NCBI RefSeq assembly: GCF_001267885.1
Contig: NZ_CP012382.1
Span: 5,257,001-5,321,000, forward strand
Length of the DNA: 64,000 bases
Direction: 5' to 3'
Source of the DNA: Streptomyces ambofaciens ATCC 23877
Lineage (GTDB): Bacteria; Actinomycetota; Actinomycetes; Streptomycetales; Streptomycetaceae
Both the position numbers and the translations under genes were made by a program. Below are positions 16,690 to 24,016 of this stretch, piece by piece. The notes under the pieces are model-generated. The model made no database searches and had not been told where the DNA came from. It saw only the letters and a program-made list of their open reading frames with translations. Position 1 is the stretch's first letter; each line of letters opens with the position of its first letter.

Positions 16690-18894
16690 GTGACAGCAGC
16701 AACGCACTCCACCCTTTTCCCGCAGGTACCGGACTCGGCCGACGCGGTGCTCGATGGGCTCGACCCCGAGCAGCGCGAGGTGGCGACCGCCCTGCGCGGT
16801 CCGGTGTGCGTGCTGGCGGGCGCCGGGACCGGCAAGACCCGGGCGATCACCCACCGCATCGCCTACGGAGTGCGCGCCGGAATCCTCCAGCCGTCCAGCG
16901 TGCTCGCCGTCACCTTCACCAACCGCGCCGCCGGTGAGATGCGCGGCCGGCTGCGCCAGCTCGGTGCCGCGGGCGTGCAGGCCCGCACCTTTCACTCGGC
17001 GGCGCTGCGCCAGCTCCAGTACTTCTGGCCGAAAGCGATCGGTGGCTCCCTGCCCCGGCTCGTCGACCGCAAGATCCAGCTCGTCGCCGACGCGGCCGCC
17101 GCCTGCCGCATCCGCCTCGAACGGGGTGAGCTGCGCGACGTCACCGCCGAGATCGAGTGGTCCAAGGTCACCCAGACCGTCCCCGCCGACTACGCCCTCG
17201 CGGCGGCCAAGGCCGGCCGCGAGGCACCCCGCGACCCCGCCGAGATCGCCCAGCTCTACGCCGCCTACGAGGACCTCAAGCGCGGGCGCTCCGTCATCGA
17301 CTTCGAGGACGTGCTGCTGCTCACCGTGGCCGTCCTCCAGGACCGGCACGACGTCGCCGAGCAGGTGCGCGCCCAGTACCAGCACTTCGTGGTCGACGAG
17401 TACCAGGACGTCAGTCCCCTCCAGCAGCGACTGCTGGAGCTGTGGCTCGGAGACCGCGACGATGTGTGTGTGGTCGGTGACGCCAGCCAGACGATCTATT
17501 CGTTCACGGGAGCAACCCCCGACCATCTGCTCGACTTCCGGAGCCGTCACCCCGGTGCCACCGTCGTCAAGCTGGTCCGCGACTACCGCTCCACCCCGCA
17601 GGTCGTGCACCTCGCCAATGGCCTTCTCTCCCAGGCCAGCGGCCGAGCCGCCGACCACCGCCTGGAGCTGGTCTCCCAGCGGCCCGCGGGCCCCGAGCCC
17701 GTCTACACCGAGTACGCCGACGAGCCGGCCGAGGCCGAGGGCGCGGCCCGCCGCATCCGGGAGCTTGTCGACGCGGGAGTTCCGGCTGCCGAGATCGCGG
17801 TGCTGTTCCGCACCAACAGCCAGTCCGAGACCTACGAACAGGCTCTCGCCGACGCCGGAGTCCCCTACCAGCTGCGGGGCGCCGAGCGCTTCTTCGACCG
17901 CCCGGAGGTGCGCAAAGCCGTCAGTTCCCTGCGGGCCGCCGCGCGCTTCGGCGGCAACGACTCCCTCCTCGACGACGTCGTCGACCTGCCCTCCCAGGTG
18001 CGTGCCGTGCTGTCCGGGGAGGGGTGGACCACGCAACCCCCGGCCGGGTCGGGCGCGGTCCGCGAGCGGTGGGAGTCGCTGGCCGCCCTGGTCGGTCTCG
18101 CCCAGGACTTCGCCGCCGCCGCGGCGGGCGCCACACTGAGCGACCTCGTCACCGAGCTCGACGAGCGGGCCGGCGCCCAGCACGCTCCGACGGTGCAGGG
18201 GGTCACCCTGGCCTCCCTGCACTCGGCCAAGGGACTGGAGTGGGACGTCGTCTTCCTGGTGGGTGTCGCCGAGGGCATGATGCCGATCACCTACGCAAAG
18301 ACCGACGAGCAGATCGAGGAGGAGCGCCGCCTCCTCTATGTCGGCGTCACCCGCGCGCGTGAGCGCCTGCACCTCTCCTGGGCACTCGCGCGCTCGCCCG
18401 GCGGCCGGGCGAGCCGCCGGCCCAGCCGTTTCCTGAAAGGGCTGCGGCCCGGCTCAGGCGCGGCGACCGGGCGTACGGCCGCGGGCGGCCCCGGAGGTGT
18501 GGAACGCGGCGTCGGAAGCGGGGGCGCCGTGGCCGCCGCCGTTCCGAGACGGACCCAGCGGACCCCTGCCCGCTGCCGGGTCTGCGGGCGCACCCTCACC
18601 GATGCGGGCGAGTTGAAGCTGATGCGCTGCGAGGACTGCCCGTCCGACATGGACGAGGGCGTCTACGAGCGGCTGCGTGAGTGGCGCGCGCTCCAGGCGG
18701 AACGCAGTGGGCAGCCCGCGTTCTGCGTCTTCACCGACAAGACACTGATGGCCATCGCCGAGTCCGTCCCCGAGGGCGAGCGCGAGCTGGCACGGATCCC
18801 GGGAGTCGGGGCGCGCAAGCTCAACCGCTACGGAGCCGACGTCCTGGCCATCTGCGCAGGCCAGGACGGAGTGGGGCTTGACGACGACGACTGA
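16690..18894 (+). CDS. uvrD2: UvrD2-type ATP-dependent DNA helicase with tetracysteine and HRDC domains
   Basis: 734 residues from GTG 16690; a GTG at 16636 is in frame but less likely. Superfamily 1 motifs are Walker A AGAGTGKTRA near 45, VVDEYQDVSP, TIYSFTGA, LASLHSAKGLEW and YVGVTRARERL. After the motor come four cysteines in CRVCGRTL and CEDCPSD (about 630-655), then an HRDC domain ending IPGVGARKLNRYG. This motor-tetracysteine-HRDC layout is that of mycobacterial UvrD2, a 3'-5' helicase in which the cysteine module supports unwinding. It is divergent from mrx1 and upstream of wblC, as in mycobacteria. Confidence 0.92.
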   Translation: MTAATHSTLFPQVPDSADAVLDGLDPEQREVATALRGPVCVLAGAGTGKTRAITHRIAYGVRAGILQPSSVLAVTFTNRAAGEMRGRLRQLGAAGVQARTFHSAALRQLQYFWPKAIGGSLPRLVDRKIQLVADAAAACRIRLERGELRDVTAEIEWSKVTQTVPADYALAAAKAGREAPRDPAEIAQLYAAYEDLKRGRSVIDFEDVLLLTVAVLQDRHDVAEQVRAQYQHFVVDEYQDVSPLQQRLLELWLGDRDDVCVVGDASQTIYSFTGATPDHLLDFRSRHPGATVVKLVRDYRSTPQVVHLANGLLSQASGRAADHRLELVSQRPAGPEPVYTEYADEPAEAEGAARRIRELVDAGVPAAEIAVLFRTNSQSETYEQALADAGVPYQLRGAERFFDRPEVRKAVSSLRAAARFGGNDSLLDDVVDLPSQVRAVLSGEGWTTQPPAGSGAVRERWESLAALVGLAQDFAAAAAGATLSDLVTELDERAGAQHAPTVQGVTLASLHSAKGLEWDVVFLVGVAEGMMPITYAKTDEQIEEERRLLYVGVTRARERLHLSWALARSPGGRASRRPSRFLKGLRPGSGAATGRTAAGGPGGVERGVGSGGAVAAAVPRRTQRTPARCRVCGRTLTDAGELKLMRCEDCPSDMDEGVYERLREWRALQAERSGQPAFCVFTDKTLMAIAESVPEGERELARIPGVGARKLNRYGADVLAICAGQDGVGLDDDD

Positions 18895-18907
18895 TGCGAA
18901 CTCGTCG

Positions 18908-18947
18908 GAAAAATAGTTTGCGCATGCCTGGGGAATCCCCATAGGTT
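18908..18947 (+). promoter_or_regulatory. wblC promoter with AT-rich WblC box and internal palindrome
   Basis: TTGCGC at 18918-18923 and TAGGTT at 18942-18947 are separated by 18 bases. Directly upstream of the -35 is GGAAAAATAG (18908-18916 region), an AT-rich island in a GC-rich background, as required for WhiB7/WblC-dependent autoactivation. The spacer carries the near-perfect palindrome GGGGAATCCCC (18930-18940). Confidence 0.7.
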
Positions 18948-19058
18948 CTTGGTCACGGGAGCAGCGGCCTTCCCGGAGGCCCTGAATCCGTGCTGTACTT
19001 GCATATCCGCGGACTGGTTCATCCCAGTCCCCCGAGACGCCGAGAGGAGGCGAGTCCT

Positions 19059-19391
19059 GTGATCAGCATCAACTTCAGCTCCATCGTCAGCTCCACCGCC
19101 AAAATGACCGATCGCTCGGCCGTCTCCCTGTGCTCGCTCGGCGCCTCGAACCCGGGCACCGGTCTGTCCGGCATTCGCGCCGTGCGTCCGGCCTCCGCCT
19201 CCGTTGCCGCCGCGGACCTTCCCGTCCGTGAGCGCAATGAGCGACCGACCAAGGCACTGGAAGCAGCAGTAGCGGCACAGGCACATGCCTATGCCTTTAC
19301 CGCGACCGGTGCCGGATTCCGGAAGCAGACGACGCAGCACCACCTGATGTGGGCCTTCCGTGGGCCAGAACCCTGGAGTGATCCAGCCTGA
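19059..19391 (+). CDS. Upstream ORF in the wblC leader (110 codons)
   Basis: GTG 19059 follows a strong GGAGG site (GAGAGGAGG, 9 bases away). It encodes 110 residues beginning MISINFSSIVSSTAK and ending PEPWSDPA. The composition is not typical of a folded protein, with runs of Ser/Ala and a Lys/Gln/His stretch near the end. It lies between the wblC promoter and an intrinsic terminator, so its likely job is regulatory: ribosome stalling by antibiotics would change leader folding. Leader-controlled induction is known for whiB7 and wblC; the exact reading here is inference. Confidence 0.65.
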   Translation: MISINFSSIVSSTAKMTDRSAVSLCSLGASNPGTGLSGIRAVRPASASVAAADLPVRERNERPTKALEAAVAAQAHAYAFTATGAGFRKQTTQHHLMWAFRGPEPWSDPA

Positions 19392-19403
19392 TCGTCGATC
19401 AGG
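19387..19403 (+). promoter_or_regulatory. Small hairpin overlapping the wblC upstream-ORF stop codon
   Basis: CCTGATC-GTC-GATCAGG forms a 7-bp stem. The TGA of the upstream ORF is at 19389-19391, inside the left arm, so a terminating ribosome would mask this hairpin just before the intrinsic terminator. Confidence 0.5.
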
Positions 19404-19415
19404 CCGGCGCCTTCA

Positions 19416-19458
19416 GGGCCGCGGAACCCCACCCGGGATCCGCGGCCCTTCTGTTTGT
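19416..19458 (+). terminator. Intrinsic terminator (attenuator) in the wblC leader
   Basis: GGGCCGCGGA (19416-19425) pairs with TCCGCGGCCC (19439-19448) and is followed at once by TTCTGTTTGT. A U-rich tail is unusual in this genome and marks a factor-independent terminator. It stands 108 bases before wblC, so transcription would stop unless the leader is remodelled. Confidence 0.8.
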
Positions 19459-19566
19459 CCCCGAACGGGGACGGCAGCACGAAGGAGCCTCGGGACAAGA
19501 AAAGAACCCGGTACCAAGCCGCCAACCGGCCGACCGGCCGGCACGACCAGACGAGGAAGACCACCC

Positions 19567-19935
19567 GTGCAACTCGAAGCGCACGCCCCGTCCGTACCGC
19601 CTTCCGACACGATCCCCAAGCCCGTCCCCACGGAGGACCCCGCCTTGACCCCGCTCACCGCGCTCACCGCGCTCGACGACGCCATCGAGAACCTGGGCGT
19701 GCCCGTCCCGTGCCGCTCCTACGACCCGGAGGTCTTCTTCGCCGAGTCGCCGGCCGACGTGGAGTACGCCAAGTCCCTCTGCCGCACCTGCCCGCTGATC
19801 GAGGCCTGCCTCGCCGGTGCCAAGGAGCGGCGTGAGCCCTGGGGCGTCTGGGGTGGCGAGCTGTTCGTCCAGGGTGTCGTCGTTGCCCGGAAGCGGCCCC
19901 GTGGTCGCCCGCGCAAGAACCCGGTCACCGCATGA
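19567..19935 (+). CDS. wblC: WhiB-family antibiotic-response regulator WblC (WhiB7 orthologue)
   Basis: 122 residues. Four cysteines ligate the WhiB [4Fe-4S] cluster: Cys49, then Cys72, Cys75 and Cys81 in LCRTCPLIEAC. GVWGGE (93-98) is the turn that contacts the principal sigma factor. The C-terminal RPRGRPRK is the AT-hook that distinguishes WhiB7/WblC from other Wbl proteins and binds AT-rich DNA next to the -35. WblC activates intrinsic resistance genes and itself when ribosomes are inhibited. GTG 19567 is the chosen start, behind a 600-base leader. The stop overlaps the next ATG (ATGA). Confidence 0.95.
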   Translation: MQLEAHAPSVPPSDTIPKPVPTEDPALTPLTALTALDDAIENLGVPVPCRSYDPEVFFAESPADVEYAKSLCRTCPLIEACLAGAKERREPWGVWGGELFVQGVVVARKRPRGRPRKNPVTA

Positions 19936-20255
19936 ACACCACAGGAACGATCGACCGTCCCCTCACGAACGACCCCAAGAAGCAGGCCCCGATGAAGCCG
20001 TCCACCCACGACATCGCAGGCACCACGCCTGAAGACTTCACCACCAGCGGCGCGAAGGACTCGCGTCAGAACAGGACCCGAGAGATGCAACTCATCCCAG
20101 AAGCCCTGGCTCGTGCGCATATGCACGACCGCCTGCAGCAGGCCGAGCAGGAACGCCGGGCGCTGCGCCTGGCGACCGCTCGCCGGATGCAGCGCCGGGC
20201 CGAGCGCGCCTCGATGCGCGCCCGGCGCGCACTCGCCATGGCGGTCATGCAGTAA
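19932..20255 (+). CDS. Small hypothetical protein translationally coupled to wblC
   Basis: 107 residues; ATG overlaps the wblC stop by four bases, so it is translated from the same message and should be induced with WblC. The first half is Thr/Pro/Lys-rich and likely disordered. The second half (about 55-107) is a very basic helix, LARAHMHDRLQQAEQERR followed by repeated RRMQRRAERAS-type segments, able to bind RNA or ribosomes. No known domain recognised. A similar gene follows wblC in S. coelicolor. A role in the antibiotic response is inferred from coupling only. Confidence 0.75.
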   Translation: MNTTGTIDRPLTNDPKKQAPMKPSTHDIAGTTPEDFTTSGAKDSRQNRTREMQLIPEALARAHMHDRLQQAEQERRALRLATARRMQRRAERASMRARRALAMAVMQ

Positions 20256-20304
20256 CCGACCACCCGTAGCGGTGGCCTCCCGGCTCGGGAGGCGAGCTCT
20301 TCCC

Positions 20305-20342
20305 CGTGGGGGCCGGTCCGTCCGAACGGACCGGCCCCCACG
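20305..20342. terminator. Bidirectional terminator between the wblC operon and the ABC1 kinase gene
   Basis: A 17-bp perfect stem (20305-20321 with 20326-20342) closes a CCGA loop. It lies between the convergent stop codons at 20255 and 20363. Confidence 0.85.
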
Positions 20343-20362
20343 GCGCGCTCAGCGCCGGAGGC

Positions 20363-21748
20363 TCACGCCTCCGCTGCCGTCCCGTCCACGTCGTACACGC
20401 CCCCTGCGTCCTCGTCCTCGGGGCGGAACCCTACGAGCCACTCCTCCAGCTCATCGCGCAGCCGCACCGTCGCCCCCAGCTGGCACAGCACACCGATGGT
20501 GCTCAAGGTCACCCGGTGGATCAGGAGGTAGGCGGGCGGCAGATTGAGCTGCTTGGCCAACTGGTACGCGGGGGAGCGCGGGTCGCCGATCCGGGCCGCC
20601 TGGCTCCGCATCCAGCTGCGGGTGAACGTGAACTCGTCCACACGTGCCGGTTCGATGATCGGCAGAAGGTAGTCGAGGACCGCGTCGGGCTCCAGCTCTA
20701 TCGACTCCTTGACGAAGCCCTCCGCGCAGAGCATCTCGTAGACGGCGTCGGCCTCGCCGTCCAGGGTCATCCGCAGGGCCGCCCCGATGGGTTCGGGCAG
20801 ACCGCCCGGGAGGCGGTCGACCGTGCCGAAGTCGAGGACGCCGAGGCGCCAGTCGTCCTCGCCGTCCGGCCCGCCGGGGAGCAGCCGGAAGTTTCCGGGG
20901 TGCGGGTCGGCGTGCAGCAGCCCGGTGCGTGCCGGACCCGAGAAGAGGAAGTGGGCCAGCAACTGCCCGGCCCGGTCGCGCTGCTGCGGCGTACCTCCCG
21001 CGATGATCTCGGACAGGGGGATGCCGTCGATCCACTCGGTGACCAGTACCTGCTCGCACTGGTGGACGACGTCCGGGACGACGATGTCCGGGTCGTCCGC
21101 GAACTCCTCGGCGTGCGTCCGTTGGGCCTGTGCCTCCAGGTCGTAGTCCAGCTCCTCCGAGACGCGGTCCTTGAGCTCCGTGATCAGCGGCTTGATGTCC
21201 ATGCCGGGGACCAGCGGGCCCAGCAGGCGGGCGAAGCGGCTGAGCTGGTTCAGGTCGGACAGCAGGGCCTCGCCGGCCCCCGGGTACTGCACCTTGACCG
21301 CCACCTCGCGGCCGTCGTGCCACACCGCCTTGTGCACCTGACCGATCGAGGCGGCCGCGGCCGGCTTGTCCTCGAACTCCAGGAACAGGTCGGGCCAGTC
21401 CTCGCCGAGCCGCTCCGCGAGCACACCGTGCACCGTGCGCGTCGGCATCGGCGGTGCCGCTTCCTGCAGCTTGGTCAGCGCCGCCCGGTAGGGGCCGGCG
21501 ACCTCCTCGGGCAGCGCCGACTCGAAGACGGACAGGGCCTGCCCGAACTTCATCGCCCCGCCCTTGAGCTCGCCCAGCACCTTGAACAACTGCTCCGCGG
21601 TGCGCTGCTGCAACTGTTGGCCGACGATCTCCGCGGACTCGCCCACGATTCGCTTGCCGAGCCCCCAGGTGGCCCGCCCGGCGAAGCCGAGCGGGAGCGC
21701 GGCGAGCTTGGCGGTCCGGGTGACCGCCTTGCGCGGAAGATCAGACAT
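20363..21748 (-). CDS. ABC1/UbiB-family atypical protein kinase
   Basis: 461 residues with ABC1/ADCK signatures: the KxGQ motif in GGAMKFGQALSVFES, the Ala-rich nucleotide loop PAAAASIGQVH in place of a glycine loop, VAVKVQYPG with the catalytic Lys, ExD (SEELDYDLEA), and the catalytic loop LLHADPHPGNFRLLP with GVLDFGTVDRLP as DFG. In ubiquinone-making bacteria relatives support quinone synthesis. Streptomyces makes menaquinone, so the substrate here is unknown. Mycobacteria have an ABC1 gene beside whiB7. The ATG overlaps the end of the upstream ThiF-like gene by 8 bases, indicating coupled translation. Confidence 0.9.
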   Translation of the reverse strand: MSDLPRKAVTRTAKLAALPLGFAGRATWGLGKRIVGESAEIVGQQLQQRTAEQLFKVLGELKGGAMKFGQALSVFESALPEEVAGPYRAALTKLQEAAPPMPTRTVHGVLAERLGEDWPDLFLEFEDKPAAAASIGQVHKAVWHDGREVAVKVQYPGAGEALLSDLNQLSRFARLLGPLVPGMDIKPLITELKDRVSEELDYDLEAQAQRTHAEEFADDPDIVVPDVVHQCEQVLVTEWIDGIPLSEIIAGGTPQQRDRAGQLLAHFLFSGPARTGLLHADPHPGNFRLLPGGPDGEDDWRLGVLDFGTVDRLPGGLPEPIGAALRMTLDGEADAVYEMLCAEGFVKESIELEPDAVLDYLLPIIEPARVDEFTFTRSWMRSQAARIGDPRSPAYQLAKQLNLPPAYLLIHRVTLSTIGVLCQLGATVRLRDELEEWLVGFRPEDEDAGGVYDVDGTAAEA

Positions 21749-22955
21749 GCGCCCTCCAAGTCACAGCCGGCCGCGCCGGTACTGCCTTACGGCGTACTCC
21801 CGCTGACGGCCCTTGCCCAGCCATTGTCGCGCGCCGCTCCCCGTACTCGGAGGTGTGTTCCTGCCCACCTTTTCCGGCGGCACCGCACGGACACGCCGGA
21901 TGCGCCGGGACCGGGCGCGTGTGCCACCGCAGACCGGGCAGCGAGACCTCCCACCGCGCGCCCGCGCTGGAGGGCGTCCGGCCGTCCAGGAAGGCGAGCG
22001 CGTGGGCCGCGGCCAGCCCGGCGACCGTCGTGGCGAGGGTGAGGTCACAGGGCCGCACCCGGAGCCGGGTGCCGGAGCGCCACTGTGCGACCAGGCGGGG
22101 CCAGACCGGGTCCCGGTCGGTGCGGTCCGCGTGCAGGCAGCCCGCGCAGCCCGTCTCACCGGGCAGCACGAGGGGGCCGACGATGCCGGTCCCCTCCACG
22201 ACTCCCGCGTACAGATGGGGCGTACCGGAGGCCATGAGGGACTCCGCCGTGGCGGGGTCGGGGGCGTGTACCGCGACATCGTCGCGCGGGGCGACGACCA
22301 CCAGGGAGAATCCCGGAGCGGCCTCCCCGGACGGAGAGGCGGGACCGCCACGCGGCGGTCGGTCGGGGGCGGCGCGGCGGACCACACGGCGGGCCGTCTC
22401 GTCCCGGCGGTCGCCGACGGACTCGGCGGGAAGCCCGCCCGGGGTGACGTCCCACGGCTCCACGCATCCGCCGTCGAGCACGTCGACCCCGCCGACTCCG
22501 GCACCGGACAACAGGGCGGACAGCACCGCGCCCACCCGTCCCGCTCCCATGACCCGCACCCGGAGGGATCGCCGGGCCGCGAGGTGCCGGATCGCGTCAC
22601 CCGGTTCGGAGGTGGTCAGGGACAGCGAGGCCAGGTCGGGGCGGAGCCGGTCGAGGACCTCCTTCTTCTCCCGCAGGGCGTCGGCGTCCGGCCCGCCGCC
22701 TCGGGAGTCGTCGAGGAGCCCGGCCCGGCCCAGCCGGTCCAGCACCCGGTCGACGTGCCCGTCCGGCAGGTCCATGCGGCGGCCCTCCTCGCGCAGGAGC
22801 TCTGGCCCGCGGGTGCCGTTGAGCAGTTCGAGGAAGCTGCCCGTCGCGGTGTCCACCGGGCCCAGCATCAGCGCGTGCGCCGGCGTCATCCCGAACTGCA
22901 CGGTGTTCAGATCGCGCCAGCCGCGCCTGAGCGCGGGTTTCACCATCGGATGCAT
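21741..22955 (-). CDS. ThiF/TOMM-type E1-like protein, orphan
   Basis: 404 residues. Residues about 20-130 are a winged-helix/leader-binding-like region. Near 133 is a Rossmann start, VRVMGAGRVGAVLSALL, with GRVG where E1 enzymes have GGxG. Further on are paired cysteines in CAGCLHADR and CPCG that could hold zinc as in ThiF/MoeB proteins. The phrase CAGCLHADRTDRDPVWP is typical of the cyclodehydratase-like partner proteins of thiazole/oxazole peptide systems. No precursor peptide, YcaO or dehydrogenase gene is nearby, so the function is open. ATG 22955 has a GGAGG site seven bases away. It is coupled to the downstream kinase gene. Confidence 0.8.
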   Translation of the reverse strand: MHPMVKPALRRGWRDLNTVQFGMTPAHALMLGPVDTATGSFLELLNGTRGPELLREEGRRMDLPDGHVDRVLDRLGRAGLLDDSRGGGPDADALREKKEVLDRLRPDLASLSLTTSEPGDAIRHLAARRSLRVRVMGAGRVGAVLSALLSGAGVGGVDVLDGGCVEPWDVTPGGLPAESVGDRRDETARRVVRRAAPDRPPRGGPASPSGEAAPGFSLVVVAPRDDVAVHAPDPATAESLMASGTPHLYAGVVEGTGIVGPLVLPGETGCAGCLHADRTDRDPVWPRLVAQWRSGTRLRVRPCDLTLATTVAGLAAAHALAFLDGRTPSSAGARWEVSLPGLRWHTRPVPAHPACPCGAAGKGGQEHTSEYGERRATMAGQGPSAGVRRKAVPARPAVTWRAHV

Positions 22956-23099
22956 GCCAGCTCCTCCCCCGTGGATCGTCGTAGACGGTCGAGCTCACCG
23001 CTGACCCGGCGATGGCCGGACACGTACCGGTTTGTCGGATCAGCCGTGAATCCGTCGACGAGTGCCAGCATGCCCGGATCCGTGACCGGGCGTCGAAAG

Positions 23100-23108
23100 T
23101 TGTCCACA
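23100..23108 (+). other. Isolated DnaA-box-like nonamer TTGTCCACA
   Basis: Exact match to the preferred Streptomyces DnaA box, standing alone in the ThiF/YgjP divergent gap. Other solitary boxes are at 16641-16649 (minus, same sequence) and 631-639 (minus, TTATCCACA). None is clustered. Confidence 0.4.
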
Positions 23109-23127
23109 GCCAGTGGGTATTCGTCGT

Positions 23128-23168
23128 ACAAACCCAGTCGTAGAAACCCAGTCGTACAAATCAGTCGT
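23128..23168. repeat. Three 14-bp direct repeats in a divergent promoter region
   Basis: Units ACAAACCCAGTCGT (23128-23141), AGAAACCCAGTCGT (23142-23155) and a diverged ACAAATCAGTCGT (23156-23168) stand head to tail. They are distinctly AT-richer than the flanks and lie between the divergent ThiF-like (start 22955) and YgjP-like (start 23251) genes. The regular spacing suggests a repeated operator. Confidence 0.7.
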
Positions 23169-23250
23169 GCACCTCACGGGAGAGCCGCGGATCGGCGCCG
23201 TGCGCTCCCGGAGCCGGGACTTCCCCGTGTGCAGCGGGTAACGTCGTGGC

Positions 23251-23847
23251 GTGTCCGCCGACCCACTGCACCGCGCCGGGGCGTCCCAGCGCACACCGAC
23301 GAATCCGCCGCCGGACGGCTCGGCGACGAGCGCGATCGAAGTCCGCAGGAGCACCCGGCGACGCCGGACGGTCTCCGCGTACCGCGAGGGCGACCGCACC
23401 GTCGTGCTGATCCCCGCCCGCATGTCCGAGGCGGAGGAGCGGCGCTGGGTGAGCGTCATGCTGGACAAGCTGGCCGCCCAGGAGAGCAAGCGCGTCCTCG
23501 GCGACACCGAGCTGGCCGAGCGCGCGGAGCGGCTGTCGGGCCAGTACTTCGAGGGGCGGGCCCGGCCCGCCTCGGTGCGCTGGGTCACCAACCAGAACAC
23601 GCGCTGGGGCTCGTGCACGCCGTCCGAGGGAAGCATCCGGCTGTCGCACCGCCTGCAGGGCATGCCCGAGTACGTCGTCGACTACGTCCTTCTCCACGAG
23701 CTGGCGCATCTGCTCGTCCCCGGGCACGGGCCGCGTTTCTGGCGGCTGCTGGAGGCGTATCCGCGGACCGAACGGGCCCGGGGCTACCTCGAGGGCGTGG
23801 TCGCCGCCGACCGTCTGCCGCACGTGCCCGGCGCCCGCAACGAATAG
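23251..23847 (+). CDS. YgjP-type (DUF45) zinc metallopeptidase
   Basis: 198 residues. The zinc site is HELAHLLVPGHGPRFW near 150: two His and the catalytic Glu of HExxH, then a third His seven residues on, as in the YgjP/WrtF family related to SprT. The conserved substrate-groove segment VRWVTNQNTRWGSCTPSEG precedes it. Residues 1-30 are variable and Pro/Thr-rich. GTG 23251 is the start. The family is assigned to M48/SprT-like peptidases without a well-defined substrate. It is divergent from the ThiF-like gene and shares with it the 295-bp gap that holds the 14-bp repeats. Confidence 0.85.
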   Translation: MSADPLHRAGASQRTPTNPPPDGSATSAIEVRRSTRRRRTVSAYREGDRTVVLIPARMSEAEERRWVSVMLDKLAAQESKRVLGDTELAERAERLSGQYFEGRARPASVRWVTNQNTRWGSCTPSEGSIRLSHRLQGMPEYVVDYVLLHELAHLLVPGHGPRFWRLLEAYPRTERARGYLEGVVAADRLPHVPGARNE

Positions 23848-24016
23848 CGCGCGTCCTCGAGGCGTGCCCCGCCGGGGTGTCCGACACGGTCCTGCACGGC
23901 TCGACACGGCCCGGCACGTGTTCTGTACCGGGTCTGTACCGACGCCTTCCGGTGTCCGGGACAGCCGTTAGCCTGGCGCGACGCACTTACATTCGGATGG
24001 GGGACGGTCGTAACGC

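Noticed and set aside
18931..18958. SigR promoter at wblC based on GGGAAT at 18931
   Set aside because: No GTT stands 18 or 19 bases downstream; the GGGAAT is part of the palindrome in the promoter spacer.
21741..22955. Complete thiazole/oxazole peptide biosynthetic cluster
   Set aside because: No YcaO, dehydrogenase or precursor peptide gene was seen within about 10 kb on either side.
23128..23168. Short CRISPR-like array
   Set aside because: The units are only 14 bp and directly abutting, without spacers, and no cas genes are nearby.
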